The notes under the pieces are model-generated. The model did no database searches, was not told where the DNA came from, and saw only the letters and a program-made list of their open reading frames with translations. 11,982 nucleotides of DNA from Actinomycetota bacterium (GTDB lineage: Bacteria > Actinomycetota > Actinomycetes > Nanopelagicales > Nanopelagicaceae): assembly GCA_009702845.1 (NCBI GenBank), contig WLHG01000015.1, positions 1 through 11,982 of the forward strand, read 5' to 3'. Shown piece by piece: positions 1 through 6,417 of this stretch. Numbering within the stretch: the first letter of the stretch is position 1; every line of letters starts with the position of its first letter. The position numbers were made by a program, and so were the translations under genes.

Positions 1-159
1 ACCGTTGAATCCGTTGCCGAGCCATTCCTGGTGAGAAATGGCTTTATGGCTCGAACTCCGCGAGGTCGGGTGGCAACGGCGATGGGTTTTGCCCATATAG
101 GACGAACACCACCTCCTCAACTCGCCTCCCTTTTCGACACACCTGCAATTGATGCCTAG
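1..159 (+). CDS. ruvB: Holliday junction branch migration helicase RuvB, C-terminal end (partial)
   Basis: The window opens inside a reading frame that gives 52 residues and a TAG stop at 157-159. RuvB is the hexameric AAA+ motor that drives branch migration of Holliday junctions together with RuvA and RuvC. Only the last part of the C-terminal winged-helix DNA-binding domain is present. The diagnostic piece is the stretch [17 protein letters not shown] at about local residues 10-26, which closely matches the conserved RuvB ending, where the arginine-rich hairpin contacts DNA. The tail after it (ending FDTPAIDA) is ordinary for the family. The ATPase domain and the start lie outside the window. 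The secD start follows 11 nt after the stop, so the two genes are probably cotranscribed. In many Actinobacteria yajC lies between them; it is absent here. Identification rests on recognised motif similarity. Confidence 0.93.
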   Translation, partial: TVESVAEPFLVRNGFMARTPRGRVATAMGFAHIGRTPPPQLASLFDTPAIDA

Positions 160-170
160 ACTCTGCCTCT

Positions 171-1703
171 ATGTCTACAACAATTAAACCCGTAAAGATG
201 ACTGGCCGTCCCGCCCGTTCATTGGCGATTTTGGCCCTAGTACTCGTGGCAATGCTTGGCCTTGTCTTTGTACAAGGCGCCACGGCAGTTCGTCTTGGCC
301 TTGATCTTCGAGGCGGAACTTCTGTCACGCTCCAACCACGTATCGCCCCCGGTGAGAGTGGAAAAGTAACTAACGAGGCGATCGATCAAGCGGTTTCAAT
401 TATTCGCCAACGCGTTAACTCTTTGGGTGTCGCTGAATCTGAAGTTGCCGCACAAGGTAGTGGAACAAATCGTCAGATCGTAATCTCTGTTCCAGGAGAT
501 ACAGGACGGCGCGTCGTTGAATTAGTTGGTCAGACTGCAGAGCTACGTTTTCGCCAAGTACTTGCAAGTGATTCAGCTTTCGTTGCCGCTGGATCTGCAG
601 CAGTCGATGCTGGATCGGCCGCTACGCCTATAAATGGTATTAGCGCAGAGCTGAATGCAAAGTTTGCAGCGTTGGATTGCACAAAATTAGCAAACCTTAA
701 AGGCACTGGCACGGATGCACCGACTGACACCATTGCAGTCTGTGATCGCGCAGGAACCACGAAATATATTTTAGCTCCAGCCGAAGTTCTGGGCCGTCAA
801 ATATCTAAGGCATCGGCTGGAATTGATACTCAAGGCGGAAATGCTTGGTATGTAAGTCTTACATTTAATGGTGAAGGCACTACTGCTTTTGGCGCACTCA
901 CCACTCGCGTAACATCTTTGCCCGAGCCCACTAACCAGGTGGCAATTGTTCTTGATGGATTAGTTGTTTCATCACCACGGATTACCGAGCCAATTCCATC
1001 TGGAAATGCCCAAATCACTGGAAGCTTCACACAACTTGAGGCACAGGATCTTGCAAATGTTTTGAAATATGGTGCACTGCCACTTGCATTTGATCGTGGC
1101 GAAGTACAACAGATCTCACCAACACTTGGCGCAGATCAACTCAATGCCGGTTTAATCGCCGGTGGTCTTGGACTACTCCTCGTATTTCTTTACTCCCTTC
1201 TCTACTATCGCGGCCTAGGTCTTGTAACAGTTGGCTCGCTTTTAGTAGCAGGCTCACTCGTCTATCTACTCTTCCTACTTCTTGGAAAGTGGATCGGATT
1301 CACATTGACATTGGCGGGCATAGCCGGTGCAATCGTCGCAATCGGTGTTACTGCCGACTCATTTATTATCTACTTTGAGCGTATTCGAGATGAAATCAGA
1401 GAGGGCAGAACTCTCAGAACTGCCGTTGAAACTGGCTGGATGCGTGCGCGGCATACGATCCTTATCGCCGACTTTGTCTCCATTATCGCAGCTGTTCTTC
1501 TCTACTTCTTTGCAGTCGGTGGCGTTCGCGGCTTTGCCTTCACACTCGGATTAACAACATTGGTAGACCTTATTGTTGTCTTCTCATTTACCAAGCCTCT
1601 TGTAACAATTCTTGCCCGATTGAACTTCTACGCTTCGGGACACCCACTTTCTGGCCTCTCAGCCAAAAGCACCGGAACCCTGCCAGTAATAAAGGAGGCA
1701 TAA
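171..1703 (+). CDS. secD: Protein translocase subunit SecD
   Basis: This 510-residue protein is SecD, the RND-type membrane subunit that with SecF uses the proton gradient to pull preproteins through SecYEG at the plasma membrane. A first membrane segment lies at about residues 18-36, followed by the signature GLDLRGGT at 43-50 that opens the large extracytoplasmic P1 region. Five more membrane segments cover about 325-483, including the conserved GVTADSFIIYFERIRDE region at about 392-408. The extracytoplasmic region has two cysteines, C170 and C191, that could form a disulfide; this is inference. The start at 171 has no visible Shine-Dalgarno sequence; an internal Met at residue 10 (position 198) is a possible alternative that keeps the whole first membrane segment. 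The gene lies 11 nt after ruvB and 4 nt before secF. Its last codons contain the strong secF ribosome binding site, so expression of the pair is likely coupled. Confidence 0.96.
   Translation: MSTTIKPVKMTGRPARSLAILALVLVAMLGLVFVQGATAVRLGLDLRGGTSVTLQPRIAPGESGKVTNEAIDQAVSIIRQRVNSLGVAESEVAAQGSGTNRQIVISVPGDTGRRVVELVGQTAELRFRQVLASDSAFVAAGSAAVDAGSAATPINGISAELNAKFAALDCTKLANLKGTGTDAPTDTIAVCDRAGTTKYILAPAEVLGRQISKASAGIDTQGGNAWYVSLTFNGEGTTAFGALTTRVTSLPEPTNQVAIVLDGLVVSSPRITEPIPSGNAQITGSFTQLEAQDLANVLKYGALPLAFDRGEVQQISPTLGADQLNAGLIAGGLGLLLVFLYSLLYYRGLGLVTVGSLLVAGSLVYLLFLLLGKWIGFTLTLAGIAGAIVAIGVTADSFIIYFERIRDEIREGRTLRTAVETGWMRARHTILIADFVSIIAAVLLYFFAVGGVRGFAFTLGLTTLVDLIVVFSFTKPLVTILARLNFYASGHPLSGLSAKSTGTLPVIKEA
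1691..1698 (+). promoter_or_regulatory. Strong Shine-Dalgarno site for secF
   Basis: The sequence AAAGGAGG lies inside the last codons of secD, 9 nt before the secF ATG at 1708. It is the best match to the anti-Shine-Dalgarno sequence among the plus-strand gene starts in this window. It contrasts with the secD, aspS and alaS starts, which have little or none. Placing it within secD means that ribosomes finishing secD pass over it, which favours balanced production of the two partners. Confidence 0.85.
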
Positions 1704-1707
1704 GTAA

Positions 1708-2769
1708 ATGTCAAAGCTCTCAGGTATTGGTGGTCGTCTTTACCGCGGTGAAACATCTATCGATTTCATCGGCAGACGCCGTCGTTGGTACTCAATTTCG
1801 GCACTCTTCATCTTGCTCTCTATCGCAGCACTATCGCTACAGGGCCTTCACTTAGGTATCGAGTTCAAAGGTGGTTCGTCTTTTACGGTCAATAAAGCTG
1901 GTGCATCGATTGAAGATGCACGTGCAGCCGTTGATGCGGTGGGCATTCCGGGAGAGATTATTGTTCAGAATATTGGTACCGATAAGGTCCGTGTTCAGAC
2001 TTCAGCCCTTGATGCGGCACAAAATAATGCTGTACAAGACGCCTTAGCATCAAAGTTTTCAGTAACAGTCGAATCAATTGATACGCAAATAGTTGGGCCT
2101 TCATGGGGTAAAGAGATCACTCGTAAGGCGCTTTATGGCCTCATTGGATTTCTTATCTGCGTAATGCTCTATCTTGCAATGGCCTTTGAACCCAAGATGG
2201 CAGTTGCGGCAATTGTGGCAGTTGTACACGATGTTTTTATCACCGTAGGAATCTATGCCCTCGTCGGCTTTGATGTCACCCCTGCAACGGTGATTGGGTT
2301 CTTAACGATTCTTGGTTACTCGCTCTATGACACCGTTGTGGTCTTCGACAAGATTCGCGAAAATACTCGCACGATCACCGCCAGTTCAAAGAGTACGTAT
2401 TCACAAGCTACGAATTTGGCTGTAAATCAGACAATTGTTAGATCATTTAATACATCTCTTATCGCACTGCTGCCAGTTGGATCCATTTTGTTTGTAGGTG
2501 CCGGACTTCTTGGCGCCGGAACACTTAAAGATCTCTCGCTAGCACTCTTCATTGGTCTAGCCGTTGGTACGTACTCATCGGTCTTTATTGCACCGCCAGT
2601 GCTTGCTCAACTTCGCGAAAAAGAGCCTGCGATGATCGCACTTGCAAAGCGCGTCAATGGACGTGGACCAGGCACACTGACCGCAAGTCCAGTAGCAGCG
2701 GCGGTAGCTCATGCTCCGGGTCAAGTACGCGGACCACGCAATCAACCAAAGCGCAAAGGCCGCAAGTAG
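1708..2769 (+). CDS. secF: Protein translocase subunit SecF
   Basis: This 353-residue protein is SecF, the partner of SecD in the accessory complex that completes preprotein export at SecYEG. It has the expected layout: a basic N-terminus, a first membrane segment at about 28-46, the signature IEFKGG at 51-56, a short extracytoplasmic domain, and five membrane segments between about 139 and 303. Segments 3 and 4 carry conserved blocks, VVHDVFITVG at 172-181 and GYSLYDTVVVFDKIRENTR at 203-221. The C-terminal tail from about 304 is hydrophilic and ends in a basic run (PKRKGRK), as is common for cytoplasmic tails of actinobacterial SecF. The ATG at 1708 is supported by an excellent ribosome binding site. 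The stop TAG at 2767 is followed after 9 nt by the GTG start of rel in the same reading frame. The apt gene often found between secF and rel in Actinobacteria is missing. Confidence 0.96.
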   Translation: MSKLSGIGGRLYRGETSIDFIGRRRRWYSISALFILLSIAALSLQGLHLGIEFKGGSSFTVNKAGASIEDARAAVDAVGIPGEIIVQNIGTDKVRVQTSALDAAQNNAVQDALASKFSVTVESIDTQIVGPSWGKEITRKALYGLIGFLICVMLYLAMAFEPKMAVAAIVAVVHDVFITVGIYALVGFDVTPATVIGFLTILGYSLYDTVVVFDKIRENTRTITASSKSTYSQATNLAVNQTIVRSFNTSLIALLPVGSILFVGAGLLGAGTLKDLSLALFIGLAVGTYSSVFIAPPVLAQLREKEPAMIALAKRVNGRGPGTLTASPVAAAVAHAPGQVRGPRNQPKRKGRK

Positions 2770-2778
2770 GCAGTTAAC

Positions 2779-4941
2779 GTGGATACTTTGATTGCACCAG
2801 TAATTAGTGCGCTCAAGGAAAATCACGCCACAAGCAAGGGCGAAGATGTTGAACGGGCTTTTCTTATCGCCGAAAAAGCCCATGAAGGACAGCTCCGTAA
2901 ATCGGGGGAGCGCTATATAACTCACCCAGTTGCTGTGGCTCAGATTTTGGCCGAGCTTGGCCTTAATACTGAAACAGTAATAGCTGCTCTATTGCACGAT
3001 ACCGTTGAAGATACGCCCTACTCTTTGAAAGAGCTTCGTCGAGATTTTGGCGATGAGGTTGCAAATCTCGTTGATGGCGTAACCAAACTAGACAAACTTA
3101 CATATGGCCCAACGGCTGAGGCAGAGACTGTCCGCAAAATGGTCATCGCAATGTCGCGTGATATTCGAGTCCTCGTAATAAAACTTGCCGATAGATTGCA
3201 TAATGCGCGAACATGGAAATACGTCACCCACGAGAGCGCTGAACGCAAAGCGCGAGAGACGTTAGATATCTATGCTCCCTTGGCTCACCGCCTGGGTATG
3301 AACGCAATTAAATGGGAGCTTGAAGATCTATCTTTTGAGATTCTAGAGCCAAAGAAGTTCGAAGAGATTTCACGGTTGGTTGCAGAGCGTTCACCTTCAC
3401 GCGATTCTTTGACTAAGCAAGTGATCGAAACGGTAACTCAGGATCTAGCTAAGGATGAGATTCATGCGACCGTCACGGGACGTCAAAAACACTACTTCTC
3501 GGTCTATCAAAAAATGGTGGTGCGAGGCCGAGAGTTTAATGAGATTTACGATCTCGTCGGAATTCGCGTGTTAGTTGATGATGTTCGCGATTGCTACGCC
3601 GTTCTTGGCTCGATTCACGCACGTTGGAGTCCGGTGCCAGGACGATTTAAAGATTATATAGCGATGCCAAAATTCAATCTGTATCAATCGCTCCACACAA
3701 CGGTTATTGGTCCAACTGGTAAAGCAATTGAGATTCAAATTCGTACATTTGATATGCATTCACGTGCTGAATTTGGTATCGCTGCCCACTGGAAATATAA
3801 GCAGGGCCATGAAAACAACGAAACTTCTCCTGAGATGTTGTGGCTGCGACAGTTACACGAGTGGCAGAAGGAGACCGAGGATCCATCTGAGTTCTTAGAA
3901 GCTCTTCGCTTTGATTTGGGTTCGCCAGAAGTATTTGTATTTACGCCTAAGGGGAGTGTTGTGGCTCTGCCTGCAGGTTCAACACCGGTCGATTTCGCCT
4001 TCTCAGTTCATACCGATGTTGGAATCCGCTGCGCAGGTGCCAAAGTAAATGGCCGTTTAGTCCCACTTGAATCACGTTTGAGTAATGGCGATGTTGTTGA
4101 GATCGTGACGAATAAGAGCGAACATGCGGGGCCGAGCCGGGATTGGCTTAACTTTGTTCAAAGTCCAAGGGCGCGATCAAAGATTAAAGCCTGGTTTAGT
4201 AAGGAGCGTCGTGAAGAGGCGATCGATGCCGGGCGTGAGTCGATTGCACGTCAGATGCGCAAGGCTGGTCTTCCGTTGCAGAAAATATTTGCGGGCCACT
4301 CACTTCTCGAGTTAGCTCACGATCTGCATTACTCCGATATCGAATCTCTGTATTCGGCAGTAGGTGATGGCCATGTTTCCGCCGCTTCGATTATTGATAA
4401 GTTAGTTGTGGCCCTCGGTGGTGATGATTCGCATCCAGAGCCAACGATGGATGTGCTACCAACGCGAGCGCCTACCTTGCGACGCTCAAGTAACGCCGTT
4501 GATGTAGAGGGTGCAGATGATGTATTAGTAAAGCTTGCTCGCTGCTGTACTCCCGTTCCAGGTGATCAGATTATGGGCTTTATTACTAAGGGCAGTGGAG
4601 TTTCAATTCATCGCAGCGACTGCGTCAATGCCGATGACTTGCTCACTAATCAATCGGACCGAGTAGTCAAAGTTACCTGGAGAATCGGTGCGGGCTCTAT
4701 CTTCCTGGTAAACATTCAAGTTGAGGCTCTGGACAGAGCATCGCTATTGGCCGACGTTACTCGCACACTATCTGATCAGCATGTAAATATATTGAGCGCC
4801 TCAGTGAGTACATCTAAGGATCGCACTGCCTTCTCGCGCTTTACTTTTGAGATGGCCGATGCAACGCATTTAGATGCAGTCCTAGGTGCCGTGCGCAATA
4901 TCGAAGGCGTCTATGACGTCTATCGAACAACTAATAATTGA
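2779..4941 (+). CDS. rel: Bifunctional (p)ppGpp synthetase/hydrolase Rel (long RSH protein)
   Basis: This 720-residue cytoplasmic, ribosome-associated enzyme makes (p)ppGpp from ATP and GDP/GTP during amino-acid starvation and hydrolyses it afterwards. The N-terminal HD hydrolase domain keeps its metal-site residues: histidine H35, the HD pair at 73-74 in LLHDTVEDT, and ADRLHN at 137-142. The synthetase domain at about 230-345 contains RFKD at 289-292 (the RXKD form typical of bifunctional Rel, unlike the acidic form of E. coli RelA), YQSLHTTV at 302-309 and EIQIRT at 318-323. A TGS domain covers about 384-445, the conserved-cysteine region about 588-615 (ARCCTPVPGD and HRSDC), and a C-terminal ACT domain about 645-718. 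One small oddity is Gln236, in the TGR-x-KHY motif where Pro is usual. The GTG at 2779 is the first possible start after the in-frame secF stop and has only a weak AGG at 2768-2770 as binding site. The gene ends one base from the convergent DUF349 gene. Confidence 0.96.
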   Translation: MDTLIAPVISALKENHATSKGEDVERAFLIAEKAHEGQLRKSGERYITHPVAVAQILAELGLNTETVIAALLHDTVEDTPYSLKELRRDFGDEVANLVDGVTKLDKLTYGPTAEAETVRKMVIAMSRDIRVLVIKLADRLHNARTWKYVTHESAERKARETLDIYAPLAHRLGMNAIKWELEDLSFEILEPKKFEEISRLVAERSPSRDSLTKQVIETVTQDLAKDEIHATVTGRQKHYFSVYQKMVVRGREFNEIYDLVGIRVLVDDVRDCYAVLGSIHARWSPVPGRFKDYIAMPKFNLYQSLHTTVIGPTGKAIEIQIRTFDMHSRAEFGIAAHWKYKQGHENNETSPEMLWLRQLHEWQKETEDPSEFLEALRFDLGSPEVFVFTPKGSVVALPAGSTPVDFAFSVHTDVGIRCAGAKVNGRLVPLESRLSNGDVVEIVTNKSEHAGPSRDWLNFVQSPRARSKIKAWFSKERREEAIDAGRESIARQMRKAGLPLQKIFAGHSLLELAHDLHYSDIESLYSAVGDGHVSAASIIDKLVVALGGDDSHPEPTMDVLPTRAPTLRRSSNAVDVEGADDVLVKLARCCTPVPGDQIMGFITKGSGVSIHRSDCVNADDLLTNQSDRVVKVTWRIGAGSIFLVNIQVEALDRASLLADVTRTLSDQHVNILSASVSTSKDRTAFSRFTFEMADATHLDAVLGAVRNIEGVYDVYRTTNN

Positions 4942-4942
4942 A

Positions 4943-6241
4943 TTAGCTGAACTCAGCCAAACTCTTTTCCGCCTCGGCTAGCCATACTTTTCTAGCAGCT
5001 GCAGATTCGAGAGCCTCGGTCGCCTTTTTAGCATTCCCCGCGGCCTGTGATTTTGCAGCTACCTTTTCGTAGTTTTCGATCGAGTCGCTCAGTTGCTTAA
5101 CAACCTCTTCGGCGCGGGCTTTGGCTGCAGGGTCACTCTTGCGCCAATGCGCAGCCTCTGCCTCTTTGATAACGCTCTCAACTGCGTGCACTCGAGCATC
5201 TAGGGATGTGCGCTTATCGCGGTGAGTCATCCCGATTTTGCTCCAACTATTCATATGCTCGCGCAAGGCCTTCTTTGCCTCTTCGAGATTTGTCACTGGC
5301 AGCAAGGCTTCAATTAAGATAACGAGCTCTTCGCGTTTAATCAGATTAGTTGCCATCGTGACATCGCGTTTTTCTAAATCAGCGTTCTTAGCAGTGAAGA
5401 ACTGATCTTGTGCGGCTTTAAATCTTGCCCACATCTTTGCATCATCACTTGGCTTGCCACGTCCTGAAGCTTTCCAAGCATCCATAAGCGATTTGAAACG
5501 CTTGGCAGTCGGTACCCATTCAGTAGAAGTTGCAAGTGATTCAGCTTCAGTAATGATTGCCTTCTTAGCATCCGAGACAACACTCTGCACGGCCTCAAGG
5601 GCGGCAAAATGTGTACGACGGCGCTTATCAAACTTATTTCGAGATGAGGAGAATCTCTTCCAGAGATCGGCATCTGCCTTCTTATCGAGGCGCGGAGCTG
5701 ACTTCCACTCATCGAGCAAAACCTTTAAGCGATCACCGGTAACTTTCCATGACTCTGACTGAGCTAATGATTCGGCCTCAGCAACTATCTTTTCCTTCTC
5801 AATTAAAATCTGTTCAAGGCGTGCTTTCTTTGCCGCCGTTTCAGCAGCCTTCTTTGCCTCGTATGCCTCGCGGTGGCCTTCGATAAGAGGCTCAATCTGC
5901 TCGACCGAGGCCGATAATGCATCCAAGTCGCCAACGGCATTGAGCTCTCTGACTTGATCGCGAAGTTTCTTTACCGCGATGTAGGCATCAGATGGGACAA
6001 GTGCGCCACTTTTAATTCGAGCGGCAAGTAGTGCGACCTCTGCGGCGAGCATTTCAAATTTGCGTACAAAGTATGCAAGGGCCTCTTCGGCGCTCTTGCC
6101 AGGATATGAGCCAACGGGTTTTTCTCCGCTAGATGTGCGGACGTAAACGGTGCCATCGTCGGCGACGCGTCCAAAGGCTGCAGGATCTCCAATCAGGGCG
6201 CTGGCCGCTGATGCTTGTGGTGCTGGATTAATATCGGTCAT
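4943..6241 (-). CDS. DUF349 repeat protein
   Basis: This 432-residue soluble protein belongs to the DUF349 family; its biochemical function is not known to me. The N-terminal block at about 20-65 (FGRVADDGTVYVRT, then EEALAYFVRKFEML) is typical of actinobacterial members. After a helical, Ala/Lys/Glu-rich region at about 110-160 come at least two clear DUF349 repeats of about 75 residues. They align as SWKVTGDRLKVLLDEWK at 164-180 with LWKRFSSSRNKF at 193-204, and EWVPTAKRFKSLMDAWK at 241-257 with WARFKAAQDQFF at 271-282. A weaker third repeat covers about 295-365. The rest is predicted to be coiled coil, with no membrane segment or signal peptide. The ATG has a good AAAGGA site 8 nt upstream. 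The gene is transcribed towards rel, its stop one base from the rel stop. Its position between rel and the MBL-fold/hisS genes matches other Actinobacteria, suggesting a conserved link with translation or stress; that link is inference. Confidence 0.9.
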   Translation of the reverse strand: MTDINPAPQASAASALIGDPAAFGRVADDGTVYVRTSSGEKPVGSYPGKSAEEALAYFVRKFEMLAAEVALLAARIKSGALVPSDAYIAVKKLRDQVRELNAVGDLDALSASVEQIEPLIEGHREAYEAKKAAETAAKKARLEQILIEKEKIVAEAESLAQSESWKVTGDRLKVLLDEWKSAPRLDKKADADLWKRFSSSRNKFDKRRRTHFAALEAVQSVVSDAKKAIITEAESLATSTEWVPTAKRFKSLMDAWKASGRGKPSDDAKMWARFKAAQDQFFTAKNADLEKRDVTMATNLIKREELVILIEALLPVTNLEEAKKALREHMNSWSKIGMTHRDKRTSLDARVHAVESVIKEAEAAHWRKSDPAAKARAEEVVKQLSDSIENYEKVAAKSQAAGNAKKATEALESAAARKVWLAEAEKSLAEFS

Positions 6242-6249
6242 GGTGGTGA

Positions 6250-6255
6250 TCCTTT
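6250..6255 (-). promoter_or_regulatory. Shine-Dalgarno site for the DUF349 gene
   Basis: Read on the minus strand this is AAAGGA, followed by an 8-nt spacer and the ATG whose first base is 6241. It supports that Met as the true start of the DUF349 protein. Confidence 0.75.
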
Positions 6256-6264
6256 CAGCGCGTT

Positions 6265-6277
6265 GTTCATTATGAAC
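6265..6277. repeat. 13-nt inverted repeat over the putative DUF349 -10 box
   Basis: The sequence GTTCAT-T-ATGAAC is a perfect 6-bp palindrome around a single central base. It covers the candidate minus-strand -10 box CATAAT (6269-6274). The shape and position suit a small operator for a dimeric repressor, but it could also arise by chance. Confidence 0.4.
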
Positions 6278-6343
6278 GTCGCTATGTATGTCGTGGGTGC
6301 GTTCGAGGGTTAGTTCGAATGCAGCGGAATTGAGCGTTTAGGT

Positions 6344-6360
6344 AGGGTAAAAGGTACCCT
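6344..6360. repeat. Inverted repeat AGGGTA / TACCCT
   Basis: AGGGTA at 6344-6349 and TACCCT at 6355-6360 are perfect reverse complements around a 5-nt loop. The same left-hand bases can pair instead with 6363-6370: AGGTAGGG at 6340-6347 against CCCTGCCT, an 8-bp helix with one G-U pair. The two pairings exclude each other. The element overlaps the candidate plus-strand promoter, so it may be an operator, or a leader structure if transcription starts upstream of it. No T-run follows, so it does not look like a terminator. Confidence 0.4.
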
Positions 6361-6374
6361 GTCCCTGCCTCATA

Positions 6375-6394
6375 GCGTCAATCGCCTATGACGC
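6375..6394. repeat. Inverted repeat GCGTCA / TGACGC upstream of the MBL-fold gene
   Basis: GCGTCA at 6375-6380 and TGACGC at 6389-6394 are perfect reverse complements separated by 8 nt. A second, overlapping pair, CATAG at 6371-6375 and CTATG at 6386-6390, is possible. The element lies just before the GGAGG ribosome binding site at 6406-6410. It would fall within the leader of the MBL-fold transcript if the promoter is near 6330-6360. Its role is unknown. Confidence 0.35.
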
Positions 6395-6405
6395 ACGAGA
6401 AAAGC

Positions 6406-6410
6406 GGAGG
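6406..6410 (+). promoter_or_regulatory. Shine-Dalgarno site that fixes the MBL-fold gene start
   Basis: GGAGG lies 7 nt before the ATG at 6418. The same frame also has ATG codons at 6388 (upstream of this site) and 6412 (only 1 nt after it). The spacing points to 6418, which also matches the usual family N-terminus beginning Met-Leu-Val/Ile. Confidence 0.8.
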
Positions 6411-6417
6411 TATGCAG

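Larger units (their letters stand above)
6242..6417. promoter_or_regulatory. Divergent intergenic regulatory region
   Basis: This 176-bp stretch separates the divergent DUF349 and MBL-fold genes and is the only sizeable non-coding segment of the window. It must hold, or at least is the best place for, promoters in both directions. On the minus strand, CATAAT (6274 down to 6269) resembles a -10 box. It would place a transcription start near 6262 and give a leader of about 20 nt containing the AAAGGA site; no good -35 box is visible. On the plus strand, TTGAGC at 6330-6335 resembles a -35 box and TACCCT at 6355-6360 could be a poor -10 box with a long 19-nt spacing. Three perfect 6-bp inverted repeats lie in the region and are listed separately. 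The promoter calls are by eye and weak; that the region is regulatory is more secure. Confidence 0.5.

Noticed and set aside
44..328. 94-codon minus-strand open frame across the ruvB-secD junction
   Set aside because: It lies opposite two well-supported genes, resembles no family I recognise, and is rich in residues expected from antisense reading. The plus-strand RuvB tail explains the region.
2575..2925. 116-codon minus-strand open frame across the secF-rel junction
   Set aside because: It is fully antisense to conserved secF and rel codons and has a composition (many Cys, Trp and Arg) typical of a shadow frame.
4946..4983. Short palindromes after the rel stop (GCTGA-AC-TCAGC at 4946-4957, GGCTAGCC at 4976-4983) as a terminator
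   Set aside because: The first stem has a 2-nt loop and the second has none, and neither is followed by a T-run. They lie within conserved DUF349 codons.
6388..6417. Upstream ATG at 6388 as start of the MBL-fold protein
   Set aside because: The ribosome binding site GGAGG at 6406-6410 lies downstream of this ATG, and the family N-terminus matches the Met at 6418.
6242..6417. T-box or tRNA-like leader for the synthetase operon
   Set aside because: I see no T-box bulge sequence, specifier loop or terminator/antiterminator pair. The region is also short for a T-box leader, and the first gene is the MBL-fold hydrolase, not a synthetase.
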